Assembly: GCA_963788585.1 (NCBI GenBank)
Contig: CAWBHA010000005.1
Location: 62,001 to 126,000, forward strand
Direction: 5' to 3'
From: Bog-473 sp963788585
GTDB lineage: Bacteria > Actinomycetota > Acidimicrobiia > Acidimicrobiales > RAAP-2
Length of the DNA stretch: 64,000 nucleotides
Position 1 is the stretch's first letter, and each line of letters opens with the position of its first letter. Below, piece by piece: positions 8,382 through 16,543 of the stretch. The position numbers and the translations under genes are program-made. Under the pieces are notes generated by a model that worked only from the letters and a program-made list of their open reading frames with translations, searched no databases and was not told the DNA's origin.

Positions 8382-8439
8382 GCACCCATGCTGCGGCCCT
8401 TCGACGCCGCCCGGTAGACGGCTCTTGGTTTGCCCAGGC

Positions 8440-8456
8440 CATAGGATCTGCCTATG
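8440..8456. promoter_or_regulatory. LysR-type T-N11-A operator over -10 and start codon
   Basis: CATAGG-ATCTG-CCTATG is a perfect 6-base inverted repeat with a 5-base spacer; inside it ATA-N9-TAT satisfies the T-N11-A rule of LysR regulators. It contains a -10 hexamer (TAGGAT, 8442-8447) and its right arm ends on the ATG of the LysR gene at 8454, so bound regulator should block its own leaderless promoter. Confidence 0.75.
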
Positions 8457-9365
8457 ACCATCCAATCAGAGGACATGGCTGTCTTCCTCGCCGTGGTGCG
8501 AGAAGGCAGCTTCGGTCGGGCCGCGCATTCCCTCCTGGTCTCCCAGCCATCGGTCAGTGAACGGATCGCCCGCCTGGAACGCGACGTCGGGGCACACCTC
8601 TTCCACCGCAGCACGCGAGGGACGACCCTGACACCCGCCGGCGACGCGTTCCTGCCCTACGCCCAGCGCACCGTCGCGCTCCTCGACGACGCGAGCAGTG
8701 CGGTGCGGGCACTCGACGCGGCACCCCGGCTCCGCGTGGCCGTGCACTCGACCTTCGCGCACCGCGTGGTGCCCATGGTCCTGGAGGCTCTCGGGTCGTT
8801 GCGTCGCAGCATCAAGATCCGTGACGCCCACTCCGACAGCATCGTTGCCATGCTCATCGACGGCGCGTCCGACCTGGGTTTCGTCGTCCCCTGCGCCCGG
8901 CCACGCGCGCTGCAGTTCACGCCGTTGCCCTCCGATCCCATCGTCGCCGTGACCGCGCCCTCCCACCCGCTTGCCGGCAAGGAGGTGGGGTTCGAGGACC
9001 TGGCGGACACGCGTCTCGCCTTCAATCGCTTTGGCACGGGCGCCGACGAATTCGTCCGGCGGCTGGGGATCGCCAGTATCCCGGAATGGCGCTGGACGGA
9101 ATGCTCGGACGCCGTGACCGCATTGCACCTCGCCGCCGAGCACGAGCATGTGGCGCTGGTGACCCGGTCATTGGCCGAGGGCTCGATACGTCGGTCCGGC
9201 ACCGTTGCCCTACGCCTCCGCGGCCTCCCCCGTTGGAGCGTGCCACTCACGTTGGCCTACCGGCGGACCGATCAAGAAGATCCGGCCGTGTGCGCCGTCA
9301 CGAGCGCGGTGCGTCGGCTGGGGCGGCGAGGGCGTTCCGCCCCCGCCGTCAGCGGCTCCGCCTAG
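8454..9365 (+). CDS. LysR-family transcriptional regulator
   Basis: A 303-residue LysR regulator. The winged helix-turn-helix occupies residues 1-62 (FLAVVREGSFGRAAHSLLVS, QPSVSERIARLERDVGAHLF), followed by the linker helix and a two-lobed effector-binding domain beginning near residue 90 (LRVAVHSTFAHRVVPMVLE). The inducer is unknown. A perfect LysR box overlaps the start codon and -10, pointing to autoregulation, and the divergent cupin gene is the probable regulated partner. The 3' end overlaps the end of the convergent aminotransferase gene by 17 bases. Confidence 0.92.
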   Translation: MTIQSEDMAVFLAVVREGSFGRAAHSLLVSQPSVSERIARLERDVGAHLFHRSTRGTTLTPAGDAFLPYAQRTVALLDDASSAVRALDAAPRLRVAVHSTFAHRVVPMVLEALGSLRRSIKIRDAHSDSIVAMLIDGASDLGFVVPCARPRALQFTPLPSDPIVAVTAPSHPLAGKEVGFEDLADTRLAFNRFGTGADEFVRRLGIASIPEWRWTECSDAVTALHLAAEHEHVALVTRSLAEGSIRRSGTVALRLRGLPRWSVPLTLAYRRTDQEDPAVCAVTSAVRRLGRRGRSAPAVSGSA

Positions 9366-10478
9366 CGAGGCGCTCCCCCACCAGAGCCAGGCGGTCCATC
9401 GGCTGGACGACGGCGACGCGGACGTGCGCCGGCGCCCCGGGGCCGTAGAGGTCACCCGGACTCACCAGGAGCCCGCCGTCGGTCGCGAGTCCCTCGGCCA
9501 TGGCCCACGCGTCGGGCCAACGCCGCCGGGGGCACCGCCACCCACAGGTAGAACCCGCCTTCGGGCAGCGGTACGGGGCAGCCGTACTCCTCGAGCACGC
9601 CGGCCAGGTAGGCCAAGCGCTCTCGATAGCGCTCCCGCTGGGCCTCGACGTGCTCGTCGTCGCCCAGCGCCGCCACGCCGGCGGCCTGAGCGGGCCCCGG
9701 CACCATGAGGCCGGCGTGCTGGCGGACCGCCCGCAGGAACTCGACCAGCTCGTCGTCGCCGGCGTAGAACCCCACCCGCACGCCAGCCAGGTTCGAGCGC
9801 TTGGAGAGCGAGTGGACGGCGACGACGCCGTCCGTGCCGTGCTTGGAGCACCGAGCGCGGCGGGCCGTCCCAGGTGAACTCGGCGTAGCACTCGTCGGAG
9901 AACAACGGGACGCCGTGGGCCCTCGCCCACGCCGCTTCGGCCGCGAGGTCGCCGAGCCCACCCGTCGGGTTGGACGGCGAGTTCGACCACAGGAGCAGCG
10001 CGCGCGCAGCGTCGGCGGCGTCGATGGCGGCGAGGTCGATGCCGCCGACGCGGCCGGGTGCGGGGCCCACCGCCACGGCGCGGCATCCCGCCAGCTGCGC
10101 GCCCATGGCGTAGGTCGGATAGGAGACGGCGGGATAGAGCACCGTGTCCCGCTCCGGCTGACGCAGACGCAGCAGGTGCGGCACCGACGCCACGAATTCC
10201 TTGGTGCCCACGCACGCGGCCAGCGCGGACGGCGGATCCGGCAGGCCAAAGCGACGCGCCAACCACGCCGCCGCCGCCTCGCGCAGCGGCAGGCTGCCCG
10301 CAGAGGCGGGATAGCCGCGCTCGGCGCCCGACGTCGCGAGGGCGTCGACGACCGCGGCGAGCGGCGGGTCGCACGGGGTGCCGATGGAGCAGTCGACCAT
10401 GCCGCCGGGGTGCGTGTCGGCCACCTTGGCCAGTCCGGCGAGGCGGTCGTAGGGGTACGGGGGCAGCCGAAAGGTCAC
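9349..10478 (-). CDS. dapC: succinyl-diaminopimelate aminotransferase DapC (frame broken twice)
   Basis: PLP-dependent fold-type-I aminotransferase, about 376 codons, most similar to the actinobacterial DapC group that converts N-succinyl-2-amino-6-ketopimelate. Visible in order: VDCSIGTPCDPP, PASAGSLPLREAA, VGTKEFVASVP, YPTYAMGAQLAG, SNSPSNPTGG, the PLP lysine segment VAVHSLSKRSNLAG, GGFYLWVAVP and HVRVAVVQP. The protein is split over three frames, with shifts near 9848 and 9520; every motif is intact once rejoined, so an assembly error is more likely than loss. The GTG start overlaps the hflX stop (GTGA). The substrate assignment rests on the neighbouring dap genes. Confidence 0.75.
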
Positions 10479-11779
10479 GGGGCCGCCACGAACTCGGCGA
10501 AGCGCGCCCGTCCCACGTCGTCCAGGACCACCTGGACGGTGGCCGCCTCCTCGCCGTCGCGCTGGCCCACCACCTCGCCCTCGCGGTGGATCGCCGCCAG
10601 CACGTCGCCCCGCGCCCACGGCACCACCAGCTCGACGACGCGGTCGGAGCCACGCAGCCGGTCGCCCACGACGCGCAGGAGGTCGTCCACGCCCTCGCCC
10701 GTCCGGGCGGACACCACCACGGCGCCCTCGTTGGCGTGCGCCAACGCCTTGGCGGACTCCGGTGCGCGGTCAGCCTTGTTGACCACGACCAGCTCGGGGA
10801 CGCCGCCCGCCCCGATCTCGCGCAGGACCTCGCGCACCGCGGCCATCTGGGTCTCGGCGTGCGCGGCCGTGGCGTCGGCGACGTGCAGGACGAGGTCGGC
10901 GAAACGCACCGAGTCGAGGGTCGAGCGGAAGGCCTCGACGAGCTCGTGGGGAAGCTTGCGCACGAAGCCGACCGTGTCGGTGACGAGCACGGTCTCGCCA
11001 CCTGGGAGGGACAGCTGGCGCGTGCGGGGGTCGAGGGTCACGAAGAGCCGGTTCGCCGCGAGCACGCCGGCGTCGGTGAGCCGGTTGAGCAGCGTCGACT
11101 TGCCCGCGTTGGTGTACCCCACCAGGGCCAGTTCACGATGCCGGCCGCGGGCGCGGCTGCGCCGCTGCAGCGTGCGCGTGCGCTCGACCTCGCGCAGGTC
11201 CGCCTCCAGGCGGTGCATGCGCCGGACGAGACGGCGCCGGTCTACTTCGAGCTGCGTCTCGCCCGGGCCACGCGTGCCGATACCACCGGCCTGCTGGCTG
11301 AGCGACGAGCCGCGGCCGCGCAGCCTCGGCAGCCGATAGCGGAGGAGGGCGAGCTCGACCTGCGCCTTGCCCTCGGGACTCCGTGCGTTCTGGGCGAAGA
11401 TGTCGAGGATGACGGCCGTGCGGTCGATGGCCGTGCGGCCGAACGCCTTCTCGAGGTTGCGGTGCTGCGCCGGCGTCAGCTCGTCGTCGAACACCACCGT
11501 GTCCGCGTCGAGGCTCCGGCTCAGCTCGGCGATCTCCTCGACCTTGCCCCGACCGACGAAGGTGGCGGGGTCCGGGGCATCGCGCCGCTGCACCACCCGG
11601 CCGACCACATCCGCACCGGCGCTGTCCACCAGCTGCGCGAGCTCGTCCAGCTCCTCGTCGACCAGCTCGGCGGTGAGCCCGGGGAAGACGACGCCGACGA
11701 GGATGATCCGCTCCCGGAAGGCCCGCTCGATGAGCGTGCCCGGCAGCACGTTGTATCTGTTCATAGGCTGGTCAGCCAT
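10475..11779 (-). CDS. hflX: ribosome-associated GTPase HflX
   Basis: A 434-residue HflX GTPase, which splits stalled or hibernating ribosomes. The N-terminal HflX domain (LVGVVFPG; PATFVGRGKVEEIAEL; GGIGTRGPGETQLEVDRR) is followed by a coiled linker and the G domain with G1 GYTNAGKSTLLNRL, G3 DTVGFVRKLP, G4 NKAD and G5 SARTGEG. It precedes dapC with a 4-base overlap. In many actinobacteria hflX directly follows dapF; here a 1.5-kb segment with a lower-GC sugar gene separates them. Confidence 0.95.
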   Translation of the reverse strand: MADQPMNRYNVLPGTLIERAFRERIILVGVVFPGLTAELVDEELDELAQLVDSAGADVVGRVVQRRDAPDPATFVGRGKVEEIAELSRSLDADTVVFDDELTPAQHRNLEKAFGRTAIDRTAVILDIFAQNARSPEGKAQVELALLRYRLPRLRGRGSSLSQQAGGIGTRGPGETQLEVDRRRLVRRMHRLEADLREVERTRTLQRRSRARGRHRELALVGYTNAGKSTLLNRLTDAGVLAANRLFVTLDPRTRQLSLPGGETVLVTDTVGFVRKLPHELVEAFRSTLDSVRFADLVLHVADATAAHAETQMAAVREVLREIGAGGVPELVVVNKADRAPESAKALAHANEGAVVVSARTGEGVDDLLRVVGDRLRGSDRVVELVVPWARGDVLAAIHREGEVVGQRDGEEAATVQVVLDDVGRARFAEFVAAP

Positions 11780-11975
11780 GGCGGAATCTCACTATCTCGC
11801 CAGCGTACGGGCCTGGTGCCCCTAAAGGCGCCGTCCACGAAATTCTCTTGTCCGCAGCGCCTCGTTCAGTGACCCCGGTATCCCCCGCTCCCTGGTGTCC
11901 ATGGGGCAATTTGACCGGGTTGGCAACTCGACAAACCCAGGAGCTGACCATGAGCACCCAAAGAGGCTTGCCCTG

Positions 11976-12131
11976 ATGGCGGCTGCGCGAGGGCTCTCCC
12001 GACTGGGTCGAGCCTACGACGGCATCACCGTGAGGGCACCGCTGGACCGCTTCGTCGTCGAAACGAATCGGTCCGGCTTGGACGTGTTCCTCCGTAAGCG
12101 CCATGTCGAGTGGCGCGGCTCGGCCCGATGA
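11976..12131 (+). CDS. small open frame of unknown meaning (51 aa), remnant or noise
   Basis: Within the 436-base stretch between hflX and the sugar epimerase gene there is an 8-codon frame (11950-11976, peptide MSTQRGLP, with GGAG upstream) whose TGA overlaps the ATG of a 51-codon frame ending at 12131 (TGATG). The peptide ends LDVFLRKRHVEWRGSAR. I do not recognise it. Base composition is lower in GC than the flanks. It may be the tail of a gene brought in with the epimerase gene. The rest of 11780-12215 shows no feature I can support. Confidence 0.25.
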   Translation: MAAARGLSRLGRAYDGITVRAPLDRFVVETNRSGLDVFLRKRHVEWRGSAR

Positions 12132-12215
12132 CGAAGCCTGCTCGGGTCAGCGTTTTGGAGGTATGTGACGCCGTGCCGACGCGATCGTGCTCGACAGCGC
12201 TGAGTCGTTGACGCT

Positions 12216-13148
12216 ATGCGCCTCGAAGATTCCACGATCGTCGTCACGGGCGGTACCGGTTTTCTCGGGCGTCATGTGGTGCGCGACCTTCAACGGCTCG
12301 GAGCAAAGGCAATCGGCGTCGGGCGTCGTGACTACGATCTCCGCGCCCGTGAGGCAATCGTGCGGCTTCTGGACGACACGCAGCCGGATGCACTCGTGCA
12401 CCTCGCGGCCGTTGTGGGAGGAATCGGCGCCAACCAGGCCGAACCGGGCCGCTTCTTCTACGAGAACGCTCTCATGGGGATCGAAGTGCTCGAAGCTTGT
12501 CGTGCTCGAGTAGCGAAGGTCCTTCTTGCTGGAACAGTCTGCGCGTACCCGAAACAGGCAGACATCCCGTTCAGAGAAGATGCACTCTGGGGCGGTTATC
12601 CAGAAGAAACGAATGCACCATACGGATTGGCCAAAAGAATGCTCTTGGTCCAAGCACAGGCCTATCGTCGGCAGTACGGGCTCAATGCGATCTTCCTCTT
12701 GCCCGTGAACCTCTACGGACCCGGGGACAATTTCGATCTCTCGTCAGGCCATGTAATCCCAGCCATGATCAGGCGTTTTCTGGAGGCGCGCGAGACAGGC
12801 GCTCGTGAGGTCGTTTTGTGGGGGGACGGTAGTCCTACTCGGGAGTTCGCCCATGTCCGTGATGCTGCGAAGGCCTTCCGACTGGCGCTCGAGCGTTACG
12901 ACAGCCCGGAACCAGTGAATGTGGGATCAGGCAATGAGATTGCGATTCGGGATCTCGCCCGACAAGTGGCGGTTGCGGTGGGTTACTCGGGGGCGATCAG
13001 ATGGGACACGACAAAGCCGAACGGACAACCCTTCCGGAGGGTCGAGGTCTCGCGGGCACGTCGCGAGTTTGGTTTCGAGGCCTCGATCGATTTTGGGACA
13101 GGGCTCGCAGAGACGGTCGCTTGGTATGAGGCGACCCGATCACGATGA
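12216..13148 (+). CDS. NAD-dependent epimerase, GDP-L-fucose-synthase-like
   Basis: A 310-residue short-chain dehydrogenase/epimerase. It has the GxxGxxG cofactor motif (VTGGTGFLGRHVV, about residues 10-22), a catalytic Y-x3-K (PYGLAKRML), and segments close to GDP-L-fucose synthase (VHLAAVVGGIGANQ; PVNLYGPGDNFD; SSGHVIPAMIRRF; REFAHVRDAA). The family makes GDP-L-fucose or related nucleotide sugars for surface glycans. Codon use is clearly less GC-rich than in neighbours, the gene lies opposite to the surrounding operon, and it interrupts the usual dapF-hflX neighbourhood; this suggests horizontal acquisition. No Shine-Dalgarno sequence is obvious. A GMD partner is not present in the window. 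Confidence 0.8.
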   Translation: MRLEDSTIVVTGGTGFLGRHVVRDLQRLGAKAIGVGRRDYDLRAREAIVRLLDDTQPDALVHLAAVVGGIGANQAEPGRFFYENALMGIEVLEACRARVAKVLLAGTVCAYPKQADIPFREDALWGGYPEETNAPYGLAKRMLLVQAQAYRRQYGLNAIFLLPVNLYGPGDNFDLSSGHVIPAMIRRFLEARETGAREVVLWGDGSPTREFAHVRDAAKAFRLALERYDSPEPVNVGSGNEIAIRDLARQVAVAVGYSGAIRWDTTKPNGQPFRRVEVSRARREFGFEASIDFGTGLAETVAWYEATRSR

Positions 13149-13332
13149 ATGCGATCAGAGTGGCACCACTGAGAGGACCCAGCGACGCATTCGCGCGCAT
13201 CTGAGCCTCGGGGTCGAGTCCGTGTGTCAGCAGCACCACACAGCGCCCGGAGGCTCACCTCACGGGCGGAACAGACGGATCAGCATCGTTGGTGGTCCTT
13301 ACCGCTAGGCGCAAGCGGAGCGCCCACGAAAC

Positions 13333-13345
13333 GCCCCTGCGGGGC
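13333..13345 (-). terminator. possible terminator after dapF
   Basis: GCCCC-TGC-GGGGC forms a 5-base GC stem 10 bases beyond the dapF stop, followed on the minus strand by GTTTCGT. Short and weak; the rest of the 206-base gap 13149-13354 shows nothing else. Confidence 0.3.
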
Positions 13346-13354
13346 AGCACTCGC

Positions 13355-14173
13355 TCAAGAGAGCATCCCGGGATGGATGTCCAGGTCGGCCACCTTGCGC
13401 ACCGGCCCGGCGAGATGCGTGGTCGCCTCCTCGCCGGCGCCGAGCGAGACCGTGAGCACGCCGCCCGGGTTGCGCACCCGCAGGTCGCCGTCGGGCCCGA
13501 CGGCGCCCCAACTGCGAGCGGCCGCCGCGGCCGCGACACTGCCGGTGCCGCACGCGAGCGTCTCGCCGACCCCGCGCTCCCAGACGCGGAGGTCGAGGAG
13601 CTCGCCCTCGCCGTCGCGCGCGACGGTGATCCACTCGACGTTGATGCCGCCGGAGAACGTGGCCTGCAGCTTCGGCCCCAGCTCGGCGATGTCGACGCTC
13701 GCCGCGTCCGGGCCGAGCAGGACGAGGTGGGGATTGCCGACGTCGACCGTCCGGGCCCGGCGGTCCCCGAACTCCTGCGGCTGATCGGGTCCGAGCCGGG
13801 CCGGGCCCATGTCGACGCGCGCCGTGGCCCACCCCCGCGTCGGCCCATCGGCGTACTCGACGGTCCGGGGGCCGCCCGCGGTGGCGACCGTGAAGACGGG
13901 CGGCGTCACCAGGCCGGCCTCGACCGCCGCCTGAGCGAGACAGCGCATCCCGTTGCCGCTCATCTCCGCCTCGCCGCCGTCGGCGTTGCGAAGCTCCATG
14001 GAGAGGTCGCAACCGTCGCGGCCCGGTCCCACCCGGATGATCCCGTCCGCACCGATACCGCGGCGGCGGTCGGCCAGCAGGCGCACCTGGGCCACCGAGA
14101 ACCGGACGGCGTCGGCGGGGTCGAGCACGACCAGGAAATCGTTCCCGGCACCCTCGTGCTTGCTGGCGTGCAT
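13355..14173 (-). CDS. dapF: diaminopimelate epimerase DapF (first catalytic Cys replaced by Ser)
   Basis: Interconverts LL- and meso-diaminopimelate. The 272-residue protein has both mirror-image domains: N-terminal KHEGAGNDFLVVLD, the first active-site loop EMSGNGMRCLAQA and the second ETLACGTGSVA. In characterised DapF enzymes both loops carry a catalytic cysteine (CGNG and CGTG). Here residue 72 is Ser (codon AGC at 13958-13960) while Cys208 is kept; another Cys lies at residue 78. The change may be a lineage variant, a single-base error (AGC for TGC), or a true loss. It follows miaA by 26 bases. Confidence 0.92.
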   Translation of the reverse strand: MHASKHEGAGNDFLVVLDPADAVRFSVAQVRLLADRRRGIGADGIIRVGPGRDGCDLSMELRNADGGEAEMSGNGMRCLAQAAVEAGLVTPPVFTVATAGGPRTVEYADGPTRGWATARVDMGPARLGPDQPQEFGDRRARTVDVGNPHLVLLGPDAASVDIAELGPKLQATFSGGINVEWITVARDGEGELLDLRVWERGVGETLACGTGSVAAAAAARSWGAVGPDGDLRVRNPGGVLTVSLGAGEEATTHLAGPVRKVADLDIHPGMLS

Positions 14174-14199
14174 CCCACCATTCTCGCAGGCGGGACGGC

Positions 14200-15114
14200 T
14201 CAGCCGTGCGGTCCGATCGCCCGGTCCAACATTTCCTCGGCCTCGGCCGCGTCGGTGGCCCAGGCGATCCGCGGGTCCCGCCGGAACCACGACGCCTGAC
14301 GGCGGGCGAACTGCCGCGTCCGCCGCACCGCGTGGTCCAGGCAGTCGTCGAGGGGAACGCCCTCCTCCACGTGGGCCAGGATCTCGCGATACCCGAGCGC
14401 CTGGCGGGCCGTGCGCGAGATGCCGGCTGGGCGGGCGGCCAGGGCCCGCACCTCGTCGACGAGGCCGGCGCCCACCATGGCGGCGAAGCGGGCCGCGACG
14501 CGCCGGTCGATCTCCCCGGGCGCGCGGGCCAGACCGATCTGTCGCACGCCCGTCGCCGGGTATGCCTCGAGCCCGGGCCCGAACGCAGAAAAGGGTCGCC
14601 CCGCCCCGAGCGTGACCTCGAGCGCCCGCACCACCCGCCGGCGGTTGGTCGGCTCCACGCGCCCCGCCCCCACCGGGTCGAGCCTGACCAGGCGGGCGTG
14701 CAACTCGACGGGATCGGCGCGGCCCTCGTCCAACTCGGCCTCCAGCGCGGTGGCCACCTCGGGGTAGCGACCCGGGATCACGAGGTCGTCGACCACCGCC
14801 CGCAGATACAGCCCGGTGCCGCCGACCAACAGGGCGTGCTGGCCGCGCGCCTCGATGCCGGCCAGCGCGGTGCGGGCGGCGACCTGGAACTGGCTGACGG
14901 TGAACTCCGCATCGGGGTCCACCAGGTCGAGCAGGTGGTGGGGCACCGCGGCGCGCGCCTCGGGGCCCGGCTTGGACGTCCCGACATCCATGCCGCGGTA
15001 GACGCACATGGAGTCGACCGAGACGATCTCGCAGTCGCCGCGCCGGCGCGCCACGGCGAGCGCGACGTCCGACTTGCCCGACGCCGTGACGCCGACCAGC
15101 GCGACCGCGGTCAC
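14200..15114 (-). CDS. miaA: tRNA dimethylallyltransferase MiaA
   Basis: Adds the dimethylallyl group to A37 of tRNAs reading UNN codons. The 304-residue protein shows the P-loop (GVTASGKSDVA, residues 8-18), the DSMCVYRGMDVGTSKP segment with the catalytic Asp/Thr region, PHHLLDLVDPDAEFTV, the GGTGLYLRAVVD motif and the tRNA-recognition segment (ARRQASWFRRDPR) near the C-terminus. Its start overlaps the miaB stop by 4 bases, so the two steps of ms2i6A37 formation are encoded in one coupled unit. Confidence 0.95.
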   Translation of the reverse strand: MTAVALVGVTASGKSDVALAVARRRGDCEIVSVDSMCVYRGMDVGTSKPGPEARAAVPHHLLDLVDPDAEFTVSQFQVAARTALAGIEARGQHALLVGGTGLYLRAVVDDLVIPGRYPEVATALEAELDEGRADPVELHARLVRLDPVGAGRVEPTNRRRVVRALEVTLGAGRPFSAFGPGLEAYPATGVRQIGLARAPGEIDRRVAARFAAMVGAGLVDEVRALAARPAGISRTARQALGYREILAHVEEGVPLDDCLDHAVRRTRQFARRQASWFRRDPRIAWATDAAEAEEMLDRAIGPHG

Positions 15115-16502
15115 GCGCCGGCCACCGGGATGCGCACGCGATGCCGGGGCCGCGCCGTCACCTCCTCGAGCCGCCCGGTCAGATGGTGGGGATGGCCGGT
15201 CGTCACCGCGACGCGGGCCAACGCGCCGGCGGCCGGCGCGCCGGTGGTGGTGGCCGCGAAGTGGACCAGCTTCCCCTGGCGGGTGCGGCCCGTCAGCATC
15301 GCGTCGTCGCGCCGGCTGACGCCCTCGACCAGCACCTCCTCGCTGTGCCCGACCCGCGCCCGGTGGCGCGCCAGCGCCGAGCGGTCGACCACCGTCTTCA
15401 GGCGCTCGAAGCGTTCGGCCACCACGTCGTCGGGCACGAAGTCCGACTCCATGGCGGCGGCGCGCGTTCCGGGACGCGGCGAAAAGATGAATGTGTAGGC
15501 GCCGTCGTAGCCCACCGCCGCGCAGACGGCCAGGGTCTCCTCGAAGTCGTCGTCGCTCTCGCCAGGGAAACCCACGATGATGTCGGTCGTGACGGCCAGG
15601 TCGTCGATGGCCGCCCGCGCGTCGGCGAGGCGCCGGAGGTACCGCTCGGCGGTGTACCCGCGGCGCATGGCGCGCAGCACACCGTCGCTCCCGGACTGGA
15701 GCGGCAGGTGCAGCTGCTCGCAGACCTCAGGCGTCTCGGCCATCGCCTCGATCGTCTCGGGTCGCAGGTCCTTCGGATGCGGGCTCGTGAAGCGCACGCG
15801 CCCGATGCCCTCGACGGCGCCCACGGCGCGCAGCAGCTCGGCGAACAGCGGGCGGCGGCGCGTGATGTCCCGTCCGTACGAGTTGACGTTCTGGCCCAGG
15901 AGCGTCACCTCCGTCACGCCGCGCCGCGCGAGCAGCCGGACCTCGGACACGATGTCGTCGAGCGGCCGGCTGACCTCGGGACCGCGCACGGCGGGCACGA
16001 TGCAGAACGCACAGGAATTGTCGCAGCCGGTCTGGATGTTCACCCAGGCCGCGTAGGGCAGCTCCCGCACCGCCGCCGGACCGAGGAGGGGGTTCGTGGC
16101 GTCGCCCGGTACCGGCGCGTCGAGGATCTCCATGAGTGGGCCCTCGTCCCGGGACCGGCGGAGCAGGCCGGGCGCGCTGGCCAGGTTGTGCGTGCCGAAG
16201 ACCACGTCGACCCATCCCACCTTCTCCTGGATGCGCGCGCGGTCCTTCTGGGCCAGACAGCCCCCCACCGCGATCTGGAGCCCGGGCCTGGCGTCCACCA
16301 GCTCCTTGAGGCGCCCCAGCGTCCCGTAGAGCCGTTGGTCCGCGTTCTCGCGGATGCAGCAGGTGTTGAGGACGACCACGTCGGCGTCCTCCATGGTGGC
16401 GGCCGGGGTCATGCCGTCGGCCACGAGCAGGCCGGCCAGCCGCTCGGAGTCGTGTTCGTTCATCTGGCACCCGAAGGTTCGGATGAAATAGCTCCCCGCC
16501 AT
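15111..16502 (-). CDS. miaB: tRNA-2-methylthio-N6-dimethylallyladenosine synthase MiaB
   Basis: Radical-SAM methylthiotransferase acting on i6A37 after MiaA. The 463-residue protein has the three parts of the family: the N-terminal MTTase domain with three cysteines for the auxiliary cluster (TFGCQMN, NTCCIREN, GGCLAQ), the radical-SAM core with CDNSCAFC, and a C-terminal TRAM domain (HSEEVLVEGVSRR). It starts the miaB-miaA-dapF unit. A TAGACT hexamer lies 7 bases before the ATG and no Shine-Dalgarno is present, so a leaderless message is likely. Confidence 0.96.
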   Translation of the reverse strand: MAGSYFIRTFGCQMNEHDSERLAGLLVADGMTPAATMEDADVVVLNTCCIRENADQRLYGTLGRLKELVDARPGLQIAVGGCLAQKDRARIQEKVGWVDVVFGTHNLASAPGLLRRSRDEGPLMEILDAPVPGDATNPLLGPAAVRELPYAAWVNIQTGCDNSCAFCIVPAVRGPEVSRPLDDIVSEVRLLARRGVTEVTLLGQNVNSYGRDITRRRPLFAELLRAVGAVEGIGRVRFTSPHPKDLRPETIEAMAETPEVCEQLHLPLQSGSDGVLRAMRRGYTAERYLRRLADARAAIDDLAVTTDIIVGFPGESDDDFEETLAVCAAVGYDGAYTFIFSPRPGTRAAAMESDFVPDDVVAERFERLKTVVDRSALARHRARVGHSEEVLVEGVSRRDDAMLTGRTRQGKLVHFAATTTGAPAAGALARVAVTTGHPHHLTGRLEEVTARPRHRVRIPVAGA

Positions 16503-16509
16503 CCGCGAA

Positions 16510-16515
16510 AGTCTA
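16510..16515 (-). promoter_or_regulatory. -10 element of miaB
   Basis: TAGACT on the minus strand, 7 bases before the miaB ATG. It mirrors the TAGATT element of the divergent lipoprotein gene, within a 41-base divergent spacer. Confidence 0.5.
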
Positions 16516-16530
16516 GGGAACGTGGCCGCC

Positions 16531-16536
16531 TAGATT
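16531..16536 (+). promoter_or_regulatory. -10 element of the lipoprotein gene
   Basis: TAGATT, 7 bases before the GTG at 16544, with no Shine-Dalgarno. The spacing implies that transcription starts at the GTG itself. Confidence 0.5.
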
Positions 16537-16543
16537 CTCGACG

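Noticed and set aside
9349..9365. The 17-base overlap of the LysR and dapC 3' ends as a sign of a wrong stop.
   Set aside because: Both C-termini look natural, and short convergent overlaps are common in compact genomes.
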